From assembly GCA_049451635.1 (NCBI GenBank), contig JBMTVT010000083.1:1-7614 (forward strand): a stretch of 7,614 nucleotides of DNA, read 5' to 3'. The DNA comes from JBMTVT01 sp049451635 (GTDB lineage Bacteria; Bacteroidota; Bacteroidia; Flavobacteriales; Flavobacteriaceae). This document shows positions 1 through 7,495 of this stretch, one piece after another (position 1 is the stretch's first letter; each line of letters begins with the position of its first letter). The notes below the pieces were generated by a model. It did no database searches. It worked only from the letters and a program-made list of their open reading frames with translations, and was not told the origin of the DNA. The translations under genes were made by a program, and so were the position numbers.

Positions 1-607
1 GCTTCCAAATTCAAATTTTTACTTACATCTAATTCATTTATATTATTGTTGTAGCACCATAACTCTTCTAAATCGGGATTGTTTGACAAATCTAATTGAG
101 AGAGGTTATTATCATAGACATAAAGAAGTTTTAAATTACTCTTATTACTTATATTAATGGCAGATAACATGCCTCCATGACATTTCAAGATTTCAAGTTG
201 CGTATTGTTACTTATTTTTAAGGATGATAAGTTTTGGTTATAACCACAATCCAATTCTTTCAAATTAATGTTATTGCTTAAGTCCAGAGAAGTAGTGGAT
301 TGTGCATTACAATTTAAACTTTCTAGAGCCAAAAAGTATTCTATGCCAGTTAAATAGTTAATGTTATTTGGGGTAAAGCTACTTGGTACAGATAAATCTT
401 TAATACCAATAACATTAGCCGTTAAAATCTCTCCATCAAGTACATCATCATATCCTAAATCAATGAGTGCTTGCTCAAAATTAGGGTCTGGGATATTGCC
501 AATTTTGGGAGTACTACTTTTTTCATCAGGGCTAAAATAAATTTTAAAAATAGCAATCCAATAAAAATAAAATGATAAGGTTTTAATTTATTGGTTAAAC
601 TTCTCAT
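1..607 (-). pseudogene. Secreted leucine-rich-repeat protein, 5' part, frameshifted in or just after the signal peptide; continues beyond the left edge
   Basis: An ATG at 607-605 opens a frame that starts like a signal peptide (MRSLTNKLKPYHF, then a hydrophobic run) but ends at a TAG at 457-455 after 50 codons. The LRR protein lies in the frame one base back. That frame is open from 587 to the window edge (195 codons) and is bounded upstream by a TAA at 590-588. It contains NIPDPNFEQALIDLGYDD, a segment I recognise from the N-terminus of secreted flavobacterial LRR proteins, followed by five LRRs. No ATG, GTG or TTG lies upstream of that segment in its own frame; the frame begins with ATT, which would be a very rare start. 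Adding one base anywhere between 587 and 458 would join the two parts. The cause may be a real frameshift mutation, a sequencing indel, or recoding. The gene starts 45 bases after the peptidase stop on the same strand with no promoter seen, so it may be co-transcribed. Surface display or secretion is inferred; the ligand is unknown. Confidence 0.65.
9..326 (-). repeat. Five tandem leucine-rich repeats of 21-22 residues (protein-level repeat)
   Basis: Read on the minus strand in the LRR frame, five units follow the pattern LxxLxCxxNxLxxLDLSxNxx. They begin LESLNC, LKELDC, LEILKC, LKLLYV and LEELWC, and a sixth begins at the window edge. Four of the five keep the Cys at position 6. Spacing is 21 residues except for the second unit, which has 22. 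The regular L/N/C positions match the short LRR class common in secreted Bacteroidota proteins. The array is intact, with no stop codons. Confidence 0.85.
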
Positions 608-652
608 AGACTTGTAACTATCAGGTTTTATAAAAATTTCTCATGTAACATT

Positions 653-1942
653 TTAATTCATTAAATCCTCAATTTCATCGGCTTCAATGGGTATATTTTG
701 CATTAAATTAAAAGGTTCTCCAGTTTTTTGTATCACAACATCATCTTCCAAACGCACACCAAAACCTTCCTCGGGGAGGTAAATTCCGGGCTCAACGGTA
801 AAAACCATGTTGGCTTGCATAGGTTCGGTTAAAATACCATAATCATGCGTATCTAAACCAATATGATGTGAGGTTCCGTGCATAAAATATTTTTTGTAGG
901 CTGGCCAGTCTGGATTTTCGTTTTGGACATCAGCTTTATCCAATAGTCCCAAATCTAATAATTCACTGGTCATTAATTTGCCAACTTCAACATGATAGTC
1001 TGCCCACAAGGTCCCTGGGACAAGCATTTTTGTAGCTTCTTTTTTCACGCTATTTACGGCGTTATAAACATCTTTTTGTCTTTTAGAGAATTTCCCTGAA
1101 ACAGGAATGGTTCTTGTTAAGTCACTGGAGTAATTCGCATATTCGGCTGCCACATCCAATAAAATCAAATCGCCAGCTTTACATTGTTGGTTGTTTTGTA
1201 TATAGTGTAAAACATTGGCATTATTACCTGAGGCAATTATGGGTGTGTAAGCAAATCCTTTTGAACGATTACGCAAAAACTCATGCAGGAGTTCAGCTTC
1301 AATTTCATATTCCCACACATTGGGCTCAACAAAATTTAATAAACGCCTAAAGCCTTTTTCAGTAATATTGCAGGCTATTTGCATTAGCTCAATTTCAATG
1401 GGGTCTTTTACAGAGCGTAGGCGTTGCAAAATGGGGTTGCTTTTAGCAACAGTATGAGCAGGGTATTTGTTTTTTAACCATTTTGTAAAACGATCTTCTC
1501 TAGTTTCGGTTTCTACACTGGCACGATAATGCTCATTGGTGTTAATATAAATCGTATCGCATTGAGTCATAAGTTCAAACATGATTTTCTCCATGTCTTG
1601 TAACCAATAAACTGTTTTGATGCCACTGGTTTCAAAGGCTGCTTCTTTAGTTAATTTTTCACCTTCCCAAACAGCAATATGATCATTGGTTTCTTTCAAG
1701 AATAAAATCTCGCGATGTTTTTCTTTTGGGCAATCTGGAAATAACACCAATATACTTTCTTCTTGGTCAACCCCGCATAAATAAAAAATATCCCTATGTT
1801 GCTCGAAAGGCATAGTACTATCTGCACTTATGGGGTATATATCGTTTGAGTTAAAAACAGCTAAACTGTTAGGTTTCATTTTAGTAGTAAAGTTTGCTCT
1901 ATTTTTTGTAAAAAGCTTATTATCAATAGGGAAGTATTTCAT
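653..1942 (-). CDS. pepP: Xaa-Pro aminopeptidase (aminopeptidase P, peptidase family M24B)
   Basis: This 429-residue protein has the two-domain aminopeptidase P layout: an AMP_N domain (about residues 5-140) and a pita-bread catalytic domain (about 175-420). The enzyme removes an N-terminal residue that precedes proline and normally uses two Mn2+ ions in the cytosol; no signal peptide is visible. All expected ligands can be read: D263 (LLD), D274 (SSDLTRT), H359 in HGTSHHIGLDTHD, E384 in TVEPGIY and E399 in RLEDD. The histidines that line the active site in the E. coli enzyme match H246, H355 and H366. The start MKYFPIDNKL fits the family, and length is normal. The gene diverges from the metalloprotease gene. 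Forty-five bases beyond its stop, without a clear terminator, lies the LRR gene on the same strand. Nothing looks degraded. Assignment to M24B is firm; substrate preference is inferred from the family. Confidence 0.95.
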   Translation of the reverse strand: MKYFPIDNKLFTKNRANFTTKMKPNSLAVFNSNDIYPISADSTMPFEQHRDIFYLCGVDQEESILVLFPDCPKEKHREILFLKETNDHIAVWEGEKLTKEAAFETSGIKTVYWLQDMEKIMFELMTQCDTIYINTNEHYRASVETETREDRFTKWLKNKYPAHTVAKSNPILQRLRSVKDPIEIELMQIACNITEKGFRRLLNFVEPNVWEYEIEAELLHEFLRNRSKGFAYTPIIASGNNANVLHYIQNNQQCKAGDLILLDVAAEYANYSSDLTRTIPVSGKFSKRQKDVYNAVNSVKKEATKMLVPGTLWADYHVEVGKLMTSELLDLGLLDKADVQNENPDWPAYKKYFMHGTSHHIGLDTHDYGILTEPMQANMVFTVEPGIYLPEEGFGVRLEDDVVIQKTGEPFNLMQNIPIEADEIEDLMN

Positions 1943-1973
1943 ATTAGGGTTATATTAAGTTTGATAAATGTAA

Positions 1974-1981
1974 CAAATCTA
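1974..1981 (-). promoter_or_regulatory. Possible -7 promoter element for the aminopeptidase gene
   Basis: On the minus strand this reads TAGATTTG, matching the Bacteroidota -7 consensus TAnnTTTG. It ends 31 bases upstream of the aminopeptidase ATG, which would give a short leader of about 25 bases. No TTG lies at the usual distance upstream, so only half of the promoter signature is present. A similar TAAGTTTG lies on the plus strand at 1956-1963, also without a matching TTG; it would give the metalloprotease gene a leader of about 85 bases. Confidence 0.35.
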
Positions 1982-2053
1982 CTTAAAACTTAATTGATAA
2001 TTCATTATATTAGATATTCTCTCAAAAGCAGAGTCATATAAATATTTCAGGTT

Positions 2054-3889
2054 ATGAGAATAAAATTATCATTATGCTTGGTTGTTGCATTAAGCTTTAT
2101 AACCCATACATTAAGTGCACAAGTAACGTTAAAAGAAACCCCTATTAAGCAGCAGGTAAATAAGTCTAGTCTCATAATCGAGGGTAAAGTAGTCAGTAAA
2201 GAGTCTTTTTGGAATAAAGATAATGGTTTGATATACACCTCTAATACTGTTGAGGTTTATAAAGTTTTTAAAGGACAGTTAATAACTAAAGTTGATGTAA
2301 TAACCGTTGGAGGAACAGTTGGACTGAGGGCTTTAATAGCAAACCCAAGTTTAAAACTAAATATTGATGATATTGGGGTTTTTATGCTTGAAAACACTGG
2401 TATATTAAACACAAAACAAAAATATTCAAACAAGCAATTTAAGCCTTATGGCTCATTACAAGGGTTTTATAAATACAATTTACGGGATGATATAGCGGTA
2501 AATCCTTTTAATAAAAAACAAGGTATAAAATCAACTTTTTACCAAGAGATAACCAAATACACCAAAAGGGATTTTATAAAAACATCAAGTTTTGATATTC
2601 AAGAAGTTCAATCTAAAAACAAATTAAATCAAGCAAAAGTTCTTTTGCCTCCAAGCAGTTTAGCATTAAACAAATCGGTTGTAACAGCTGGAACAAAAGA
2701 GGTTTTAACAATTACAGGTACTGGTTTTGGTGCTACAAAAGGGAAGGTCTGGTTTAGTAATGCTGACGATGGAGGTGCCACTTATGTAAGTGCTTTAGAT
2801 ACACAAGTAACATGGAGCGATACTTCAATTTTAGTTGAAGTTCCGTCAAACGCTGGAACAGGCCCAATTTTTGTTGAAGATAGCAGCAATGCGCAATCAC
2901 CATTGTCATCAACATTAACAGTCTCTTATGCAGAAACTAATGTAATTTACAATCCTGGTACTGGGAATGAAGCATTTCAAGTGAGACATTTTAATGAAAA
3001 TACTACTGGAGGGTATACTTGGGAGATGCAAACACAATTTTTTAATGATACTGAACACCCAGGTGCTAGAGCGTCATTTGAAAATGCTTTTAACGAATGG
3101 GTATGCCAGACAGGAATTAATTGGACCATAAGCAGTATAGCCACAGCCATAGATGTTATTGGTATTGCAGATTTAACTGCTCCTTTTGACGGTGAATTAG
3201 ATGATGATGATAAAAATGTGATACGTTTTGACAATGGAAGTGAATTGGCTGCAGATGTTTTGGGAACTTGTTATTCATGGTATGGGTCGTGTAATGGTAC
3301 TGATTGGCTTATTACTAGTTTAGACATTGTTTTTGATAGTCAAACCAATTGGTATTTTGGCTCTGGTTTTCCAGGAATAAGTCAATATGATTTCCAAAGC
3401 GTAGCATTGCATGAGTTAGGTCATGGTCATCAGTTAGGTCATGTTATTGACCCTACTTTTAATGGGGATAATATGGATGATGTTATGCACTATGCCATTT
3501 CAAATGGAGAACAACAACGCGTTTTAACTTCTAATAATATAACTGCAGCAACAAACGTGCAAACTAGAAGTACTGGGCCTGGAGTTTGCGGACAATTACA
3601 AATGACAGATACTCCTTGTCCTTTAAGTGTTGAAGACGAAGTGTTAAAAGCCGCCATCACCTTGTATCCCAATCCTGCAAAAAATCAATTTTTTATCAAA
3701 AATGAATCTTTCATAAATTTAAAGAAAGCGGTTATTTATGATATTAGTGGTAGGTTAATTTCAGAATATGATATCTCCAATACGTCCAGAACTAAAATTA
3801 TCAATTTAGCAGGAACTTCCAAAGGCATATATTTTATTAACATTAAATCTGAAAGTGGAGAAATAACAAAAAAATTGGTTGTAGAATAA
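2054..3889 (+). CDS. Secreted matrixin-like zinc metalloprotease with IPT/TIG domain and T9SS type A sorting domain
   Basis: This 611-residue protein is modular. Residues 1-22 are a signal peptide (MRIKLSLCLV..., cleavage likely at LSA-Q). Residues 24-190 form a domain I do not recognise. Residues about 198-292 are an IPT/TIG immunoglobulin-like domain (TITGTGFGATKGKVWF). Residues about 296-505 are the protease domain, with the zinc motif HELGHGHQLGH at 453-463 (ligands H453, H457, H463; base E454) and a likely Met-turn at DDVMHY (M478). Residues about 530-611 are a T9SS type A tail, with LYPNPAKNQFFI near the start, the YDISGRLI strand, and KLVVE at the end. The protein should cross the inner membrane by Sec and the outer membrane by T9SS, then lose its tail and be released or anchored. 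The family usually has Gly where this motif has Gln (Q460). The start sits directly upstream of the signal peptide. The gene is monocistronic as far as can be seen. The substrate is unknown. Confidence 0.88.
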   Translation: MRIKLSLCLVVALSFITHTLSAQVTLKETPIKQQVNKSSLIIEGKVVSKESFWNKDNGLIYTSNTVEVYKVFKGQLITKVDVITVGGTVGLRALIANPSLKLNIDDIGVFMLENTGILNTKQKYSNKQFKPYGSLQGFYKYNLRDDIAVNPFNKKQGIKSTFYQEITKYTKRDFIKTSSFDIQEVQSKNKLNQAKVLLPPSSLALNKSVVTAGTKEVLTITGTGFGATKGKVWFSNADDGGATYVSALDTQVTWSDTSILVEVPSNAGTGPIFVEDSSNAQSPLSSTLTVSYAETNVIYNPGTGNEAFQVRHFNENTTGGYTWEMQTQFFNDTEHPGARASFENAFNEWVCQTGINWTISSIATAIDVIGIADLTAPFDGELDDDDKNVIRFDNGSELAADVLGTCYSWYGSCNGTDWLITSLDIVFDSQTNWYFGSGFPGISQYDFQSVALHELGHGHQLGHVIDPTFNGDNMDDVMHYAISNGEQQRVLTSNNITAATNVQTRSTGPGVCGQLQMTDTPCPLSVEDEVLKAAITLYPNPAKNQFFIKNESFINLKKAVIYDISGRLISEYDISNTSRTKIINLAGTSKGIYFINIKSESGEITKKLVVE

Positions 3890-3921
3890 ATAAGAGACTT
3901 ATTGTCAATTTTTATGGTACT

Positions 3922-3938
3922 GTGGCATTAATGCACAC
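3922..3938. other. Imperfect dyad in the intergenic region before sdhC
   Basis: The core GCATTAATGC (3925-3934) is a perfect 10-base palindrome. GTG on the left can match CAC on the right if one A is skipped. It has no loop, so it would make a poor terminator hairpin. It lies 33 bases after the metalloprotease stop and about 43 bases upstream of the sdh promoter. It could be an operator-like site or chance in AT-rich DNA. The rest of 3890-3980 holds nothing I can identify. Confidence 0.2.
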
Positions 3939-3980
3939 TCTTTAAAACCATTCTAAATAGCGAAAACATTACAGTTGTTA

Positions 3981-4012
3981 TTTGTCTATATATCTGTGCT
4001 AACTTACCTTTG
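3981..4012 (+). promoter_or_regulatory. Promoter of the sdhCAB operon (Bacteroidota type)
   Basis: TTTG at 3981-3984 and TACCTTTG at 4005-4012 are separated by 20 bases, matching the Bacteroidota primary sigma factor signature of a -33 TTG and a -7 TAnnTTTG with about 17-23 bases between. Transcription would begin near 4018-4020 and leave a leader of about 20 bases. That leader is A-rich and ends in a run of A directly before the sdhC ATG at 4039, with no Shine-Dalgarno site, as is usual in this phylum. This is the best promoter in the window. Confidence 0.7.
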
Positions 4013-4038
4013 TATTTGAATAAATTAACTTAAAAAAA

Positions 4039-4716
4039 ATGGGTGGATTTTTTAAATCTTCAATTGGAAGAAAAGTTGCTATGGCGCTTTCTGCATTCTT
4101 CCTAATGTTTTTCTTGTTACAGCATTTTTCAATCAACATTTTATCGGTTATTAATCCCGATCTTTTTAATGAAGTTTCCCATTTTATGGGAACAAACCCA
4201 TTAGTACAATTCGTACTGCAACCAGTGTTAATTTTTGGGGTTGTATTTCATTTTGTTATGGGTTTTGTGCTTGAAATAAAAAATAAGAATGCTAGAAAAA
4301 TAGCTTATGTAAAAAATAATGGTGGAGCAAATTCATCATGGATGAGTAGGAATATGATTTATAGTGGTATTGCAATTCTAGCTTTTGTCATTTTACATTT
4401 TATTGATTTTTGGTTTCCAGAAATCAATACCAAGTTCATCAAGGGAGATTGGTCTGGAACCATGGAAGGCGTTGAAGGGTTTAGATACTATGAAGAGCTT
4501 ACCCATAAATTTGTAAGCCCCATTAAAGTTGGTGCTTATGTGTTGGCATTTGTATTTTTAGCATTGCATTTATTACATGGTTTTACATCAGCTTTCCAGT
4601 CTATGGGTTCAACTGCTGGAAGAAAAAAAACATTATTAAACATAGGTAAAGCATATTCAATAATTATCCCGTTAGGGTTTGTTTTTATTGCACTTTATCA
4701 TCATTTTAACCATTAA
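4039..4716 (+). CDS. sdhC: Succinate dehydrogenase cytochrome b558 subunit (membrane anchor, SdhC)
   Basis: This 225-residue integral membrane protein anchors complex II and carries electrons through heme b to menaquinone. Five hydrophobic helices are visible, at about residues 13-37, 56-80, 107-126, 163-184 and 205-222. This is the topology of the single large anchor of class B enzymes (Bacillus subtilis SdhC, Wolinella FrdC), which replaces separate C and D subunits. Candidate heme ligands are H29, H71, H120 and H177 or H180; H29 and H71 match B. subtilis H28 and H70 in position and spacing. The start MGGFFKSSIGRKVAMALSAF resembles the family N-terminus. It is the first gene of the operon, 27 bases after the -7 box, and ends 15 bases before sdhA. 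The exact ligand set is inferred from spacing, not shown. Confidence 0.93.
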   Translation: MGGFFKSSIGRKVAMALSAFFLMFFLLQHFSINILSVINPDLFNEVSHFMGTNPLVQFVLQPVLIFGVVFHFVMGFVLEIKNKNARKIAYVKNNGGANSSWMSRNMIYSGIAILAFVILHFIDFWFPEINTKFIKGDWSGTMEGVEGFRYYEELTHKFVSPIKVGAYVLAFVFLALHLLHGFTSAFQSMGSTAGRKKTLLNIGKAYSIIIPLGFVFIALYHHFNH

Positions 4717-4731
4717 TCTTAAATAATTTCC

Positions 4732-6729
4732 ATGGCTTTAGATTCAAAAGTACCAAAAGGTCCAATTCAAGATAAATGGACAACTTATAAGGACAAAATT
4801 AATTTAGTAAATCCTGCTAATAAAAGACATATTGATATTATTGTTGTTGGAACAGGTTTAGCTGGAGGTTCAGCTGCCGCAACATTAGCAGAATTAGGAT
4901 ATAATGTAAAAGCATTTTGTTATCAAGATTCTCCTCGTCGAGCACACTCAATTGCAGCGCAAGGTGGAATAAATGCCGCTAAAAACTATCAAGGGGATGG
5001 CGATTCTACTTATAGATTGTTTTATGATACGGTTAAAGGAGGCGATTATCGTTCACGTGAAGCAAACGTATATCGTTTAGCCGAAGTATCAACTAATATC
5101 ATAGATCAATGTGTAGCTCAGGGTGTTCCGTTTGCCAGAGATTATGGAGGGTTGTTGGATAATCGTTCATTTGGAGGTGTATTGGTTTCCAGAACGTTTT
5201 ATGCAAAAGGTCAAACAGGACAACAGTTATTATTAGGAGCTTATTCTGCTATGAACAGACAAATAGCCCGTGGAAAGATTCAAATGTATAACCGTCATGA
5301 AATGCTTGACATTGTTAAAGTTGATGGTAAAGCACGAGGTATTATAGCAAGAAACTTAGTAACAGGTGAAATTGAACGCCATTCAGCACACGCTGTTGTT
5401 GTTGCGTCAGGCGGGTATGGAAACGTTTATTTTTTATCAACCAATGCTATGGGAAGTAATGTTACTGCAGCATGGAAAATTCATAAAAAAGGAGCCTTTT
5501 TTGCTAACCCATGTTATACGCAAATTCACCCAACATGTATACCGCGTTCAGGAGATTATCAGTCTAAATTAACATTGATGTCTGAGTCTTTGCGTAACGA
5601 TGGTCGTATTTGGGTGCCAAAAAAAATGGAGGATGTTTTAGCTATAAGAGAAGGTAGAAAAAAACCAACTGATTTATCTGAAGACGAAAGAGATTATTAC
5701 TTAGAGCGACGTTATCCTGCTTTTGGTAATTTAGTACCTCGTGATGTTGCCTCTCGTGCTGCAAAAGAACGTTGTGATGCGGGTTACGGTGTTAATGCTA
5801 CAGGTGAAGCTGTTTATTTAGATTTTGCATCAGCTATTGAACGCTATGGTACTGAACAAGCAAAAATTCATAACATTACAAATCCTTCAAAAGAAAAAAT
5901 CATTGAACTAGGTGAAAAAATAGTGGAGGCTAAGTATGGAAACCTATTTCAAATGTATGAGAAAATTGTCGATCAAAATCCATACAAAACACCTATGATG
6001 ATTTACCCTGCTGTACATTATACAATGGGAGGTGTTTGGGTAGATTATAATTTAATGACTACCATACAAGGTTGTTATTGTATTGGTGAAGCCAACTTTT
6101 CTGACCATGGTGCCAACAGGCTTGGGGCTTCGGCATTAATGCAAGGATTGGCTGATGGTTATTTTGTGTTGCCATATACTATTGGCGATTACTTATCCAA
6201 TGATATTAGAACAGGAAAAATTCCAACAGATACCAAAGAATTTGATGAAGCCGAAAAAGACGTTAAGTATAGAATTAATTTCTTTGTTACCAACAAAGGC
6301 TCAAAATCTGTGGATTATTTCCATAAAAAATTGGGAAAAATCATGTGGGATAAATGTGGAATGTCTAGAAATGCAGAAGGGTTAAAAGAAGCCATAAGTG
6401 AGATTTCTGAATTAAGAGCAGAATTTTGGAAAGAGATTTCAGTTCCTGGTGGCGATAAAGAGTTTAATGAAGAGCTAGCTAAAGCAGGTCGTGTAGCAGA
6501 TTTTCTTGAACTAGGTGAATTATTTGCTAAAGACGCTCTTATGCGTGAAGAATCTGCTGGAGGGCATTTTAGGGAGGAATATCAAACCGATGAGGGTGAA
6601 GCAAAAAGACGAAAAGAATTCCAATTTGTTGCCGCTTGGGAATATAAAGGAGAACCAAAAGATGCGGTATTGCACAAAGAAGATTTGGTTTACGAAAATA
6701 TTGAAGTAAAAGAAAGAAGCTATAAATAA
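4732..6729 (+). CDS. sdhA: Succinate dehydrogenase/fumarate reductase flavoprotein subunit (SdhA)
   Basis: This 665-residue catalytic subunit oxidises succinate to fumarate at the cytoplasmic face of the membrane. The FAD-binding Rossmann motif is VVGTGLAGGSAAA at about residues 38-50. H72 in RRAHSIAAQGG is the expected site of covalent FAD attachment. Substrate-site residues seen are H266 (IHPT), E285 and R288 (SESLRNDG), catalytic R337 (LVPRDVASRA), H429 (VHYTMGG) and R463 (GANRLGASAL). The length is close to Wolinella FrdA (about 656) and longer than E. coli SdhA (588), in line with the class B anchor. It has no signal peptide. The 15-base gap after sdhC and 10-base gap before sdhB indicate one transcript. 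In an aerobic flavobacterium the forward (succinate-oxidising) direction is likely, but sequence alone does not exclude fumarate reduction. No residue expected to be essential is missing. Confidence 0.97.
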   Translation: MALDSKVPKGPIQDKWTTYKDKINLVNPANKRHIDIIVVGTGLAGGSAAATLAELGYNVKAFCYQDSPRRAHSIAAQGGINAAKNYQGDGDSTYRLFYDTVKGGDYRSREANVYRLAEVSTNIIDQCVAQGVPFARDYGGLLDNRSFGGVLVSRTFYAKGQTGQQLLLGAYSAMNRQIARGKIQMYNRHEMLDIVKVDGKARGIIARNLVTGEIERHSAHAVVVASGGYGNVYFLSTNAMGSNVTAAWKIHKKGAFFANPCYTQIHPTCIPRSGDYQSKLTLMSESLRNDGRIWVPKKMEDVLAIREGRKKPTDLSEDERDYYLERRYPAFGNLVPRDVASRAAKERCDAGYGVNATGEAVYLDFASAIERYGTEQAKIHNITNPSKEKIIELGEKIVEAKYGNLFQMYEKIVDQNPYKTPMMIYPAVHYTMGGVWVDYNLMTTIQGCYCIGEANFSDHGANRLGASALMQGLADGYFVLPYTIGDYLSNDIRTGKIPTDTKEFDEAEKDVKYRINFFVTNKGSKSVDYFHKKLGKIMWDKCGMSRNAEGLKEAISEISELRAEFWKEISVPGGDKEFNEELAKAGRVADFLELGELFAKDALMREESAGGHFREEYQTDEGEAKRRKEFQFVAAWEYKGEPKDAVLHKEDLVYENIEVKERSYK

Positions 6730-6739
6730 AAGAGACACT

Positions 6740-7480
6740 ATGAATTTAACACTTAAAATTTGGAGACAAAAAGACTCAAAATCAAAGGGTCAAATGGTGG
6801 ATTATAAAGTTACTGATATTTCAGAGCATATGTCTTTTTTAGAAATGATGGATGTTTTGAACGAGCAATTGGTTAGCCAAGGAGCAGAACCTGTAGCCTT
6901 CGACCATGATTGTAGAGAAGGTATTTGCGGTATGTGTTCTATGTATATTAATGGGGAAGCCCATGGTCCAGATAGAGGTATAACCACTTGTCAATTGCAT
7001 ATGCGAATGTTTAAAGATGGTGATACTATCACTATCGAACCTTTTAGAGCTACCGCATTTCCAGTGATAAAAGATTTGGTAGTTGATAGAAGTGCTTTTG
7101 ATAGAATTCAACATGCTGGAGGTTATATATCAGTAAATACTTCTGGTAACACACAAGATGCCAATAATATTCTCATTTCTAAGTATGCAGCAGATAAAGC
7201 GATGGATGCAGCAACTTGTATTGGTTGTGGCGCTTGTGTGGCAACCTGTAAAAACTCTAGTGCCATGTTGTTTGTTGGCGCAAAAGTTTCACAATACGCA
7301 TTATTGCCACAAGGCCAAATTGAAGCAGCAGACAGGGTAAGAAACATGGTTGCCCAAATGGATTTGGAAGGATTTGGAAACTGTACCAATACAGGAGCAT
7401 GTGAAATAGAATGTCCTAAAGGTATTTCATTAGAAAATATTGCTCGTATGAATAGAGAACTTATGAAAGCTTCTATTTAA
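6740..7480 (+). CDS. sdhB: Succinate dehydrogenase/fumarate reductase iron-sulfur subunit (SdhB)
   Basis: This 246-residue subunit passes electrons from the FAD of SdhA to the hemes of SdhC. The N-terminal plant-type ferredoxin domain (about 1-110) binds [2Fe-2S] through C58, C63, C66 and C84 (DCREGICGMC and TTC). The C-terminal domain has CIGCGACVATC (C160, C163, C166, C170) and a second group C215, C221, C225 ending in CPKG. By comparison with E. coli, C160, C163, C166 and C225 hold the [4Fe-4S] cluster, and C170, C215 and C221 hold the [3Fe-4S] cluster. All eleven ligands are present. The start lies 10 bases after the sdhA stop, and the gene ends 15 bases before the terminator hairpin, so it is the last gene of the operon. 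Length and domain order are normal for the family. Confidence 0.97.
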   Translation: MNLTLKIWRQKDSKSKGQMVDYKVTDISEHMSFLEMMDVLNEQLVSQGAEPVAFDHDCREGICGMCSMYINGEAHGPDRGITTCQLHMRMFKDGDTITIEPFRATAFPVIKDLVVDRSAFDRIQHAGGYISVNTSGNTQDANNILISKYAADKAMDAATCIGCGACVATCKNSSAMLFVGAKVSQYALLPQGQIEAADRVRNMVAQMDLEGFGNCTNTGACEIECPKGISLENIARMNRELMKASI

Positions 7481-7495
7481 TCAAGTCTATTTTTT

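Noticed and set aside
518..523. A6 run as an A AAA AAG slippery site.
   Set aside because: In the ATG-607 frame the codons are AAA AAA preceded by G and followed by GTA, so the phase does not fit X XXY YYZ. The heptamer at 548-542 fits better.
1114..1350. 78-codon plus-strand frame inside the aminopeptidase gene.
   Set aside because: It is a shadow of a well-supported minus-strand gene. The composition is not protein-like and there is no homology I recognise.
1956..1963. TAAGTTTG on the plus strand as the promoter of the metalloprotease gene.
   Set aside because: It matches TAnnTTTG, but no TTG lies 17-23 bases upstream and it sits almost at the aminopeptidase start, so evidence is too thin for a feature.
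2047..2238. 63-codon minus-strand frame over the start of the metalloprotease gene.
   Set aside because: It overlaps the signal peptide and N-terminal domain of a well-supported gene and has no recognisable features.
6520..7389. Several minus- and plus-strand frames of 60-90 codons over sdhA and sdhB.
   Set aside because: All overlap conserved catalytic or cluster-binding codons of sdhA/sdhB and look like antisense or off-frame shadows.
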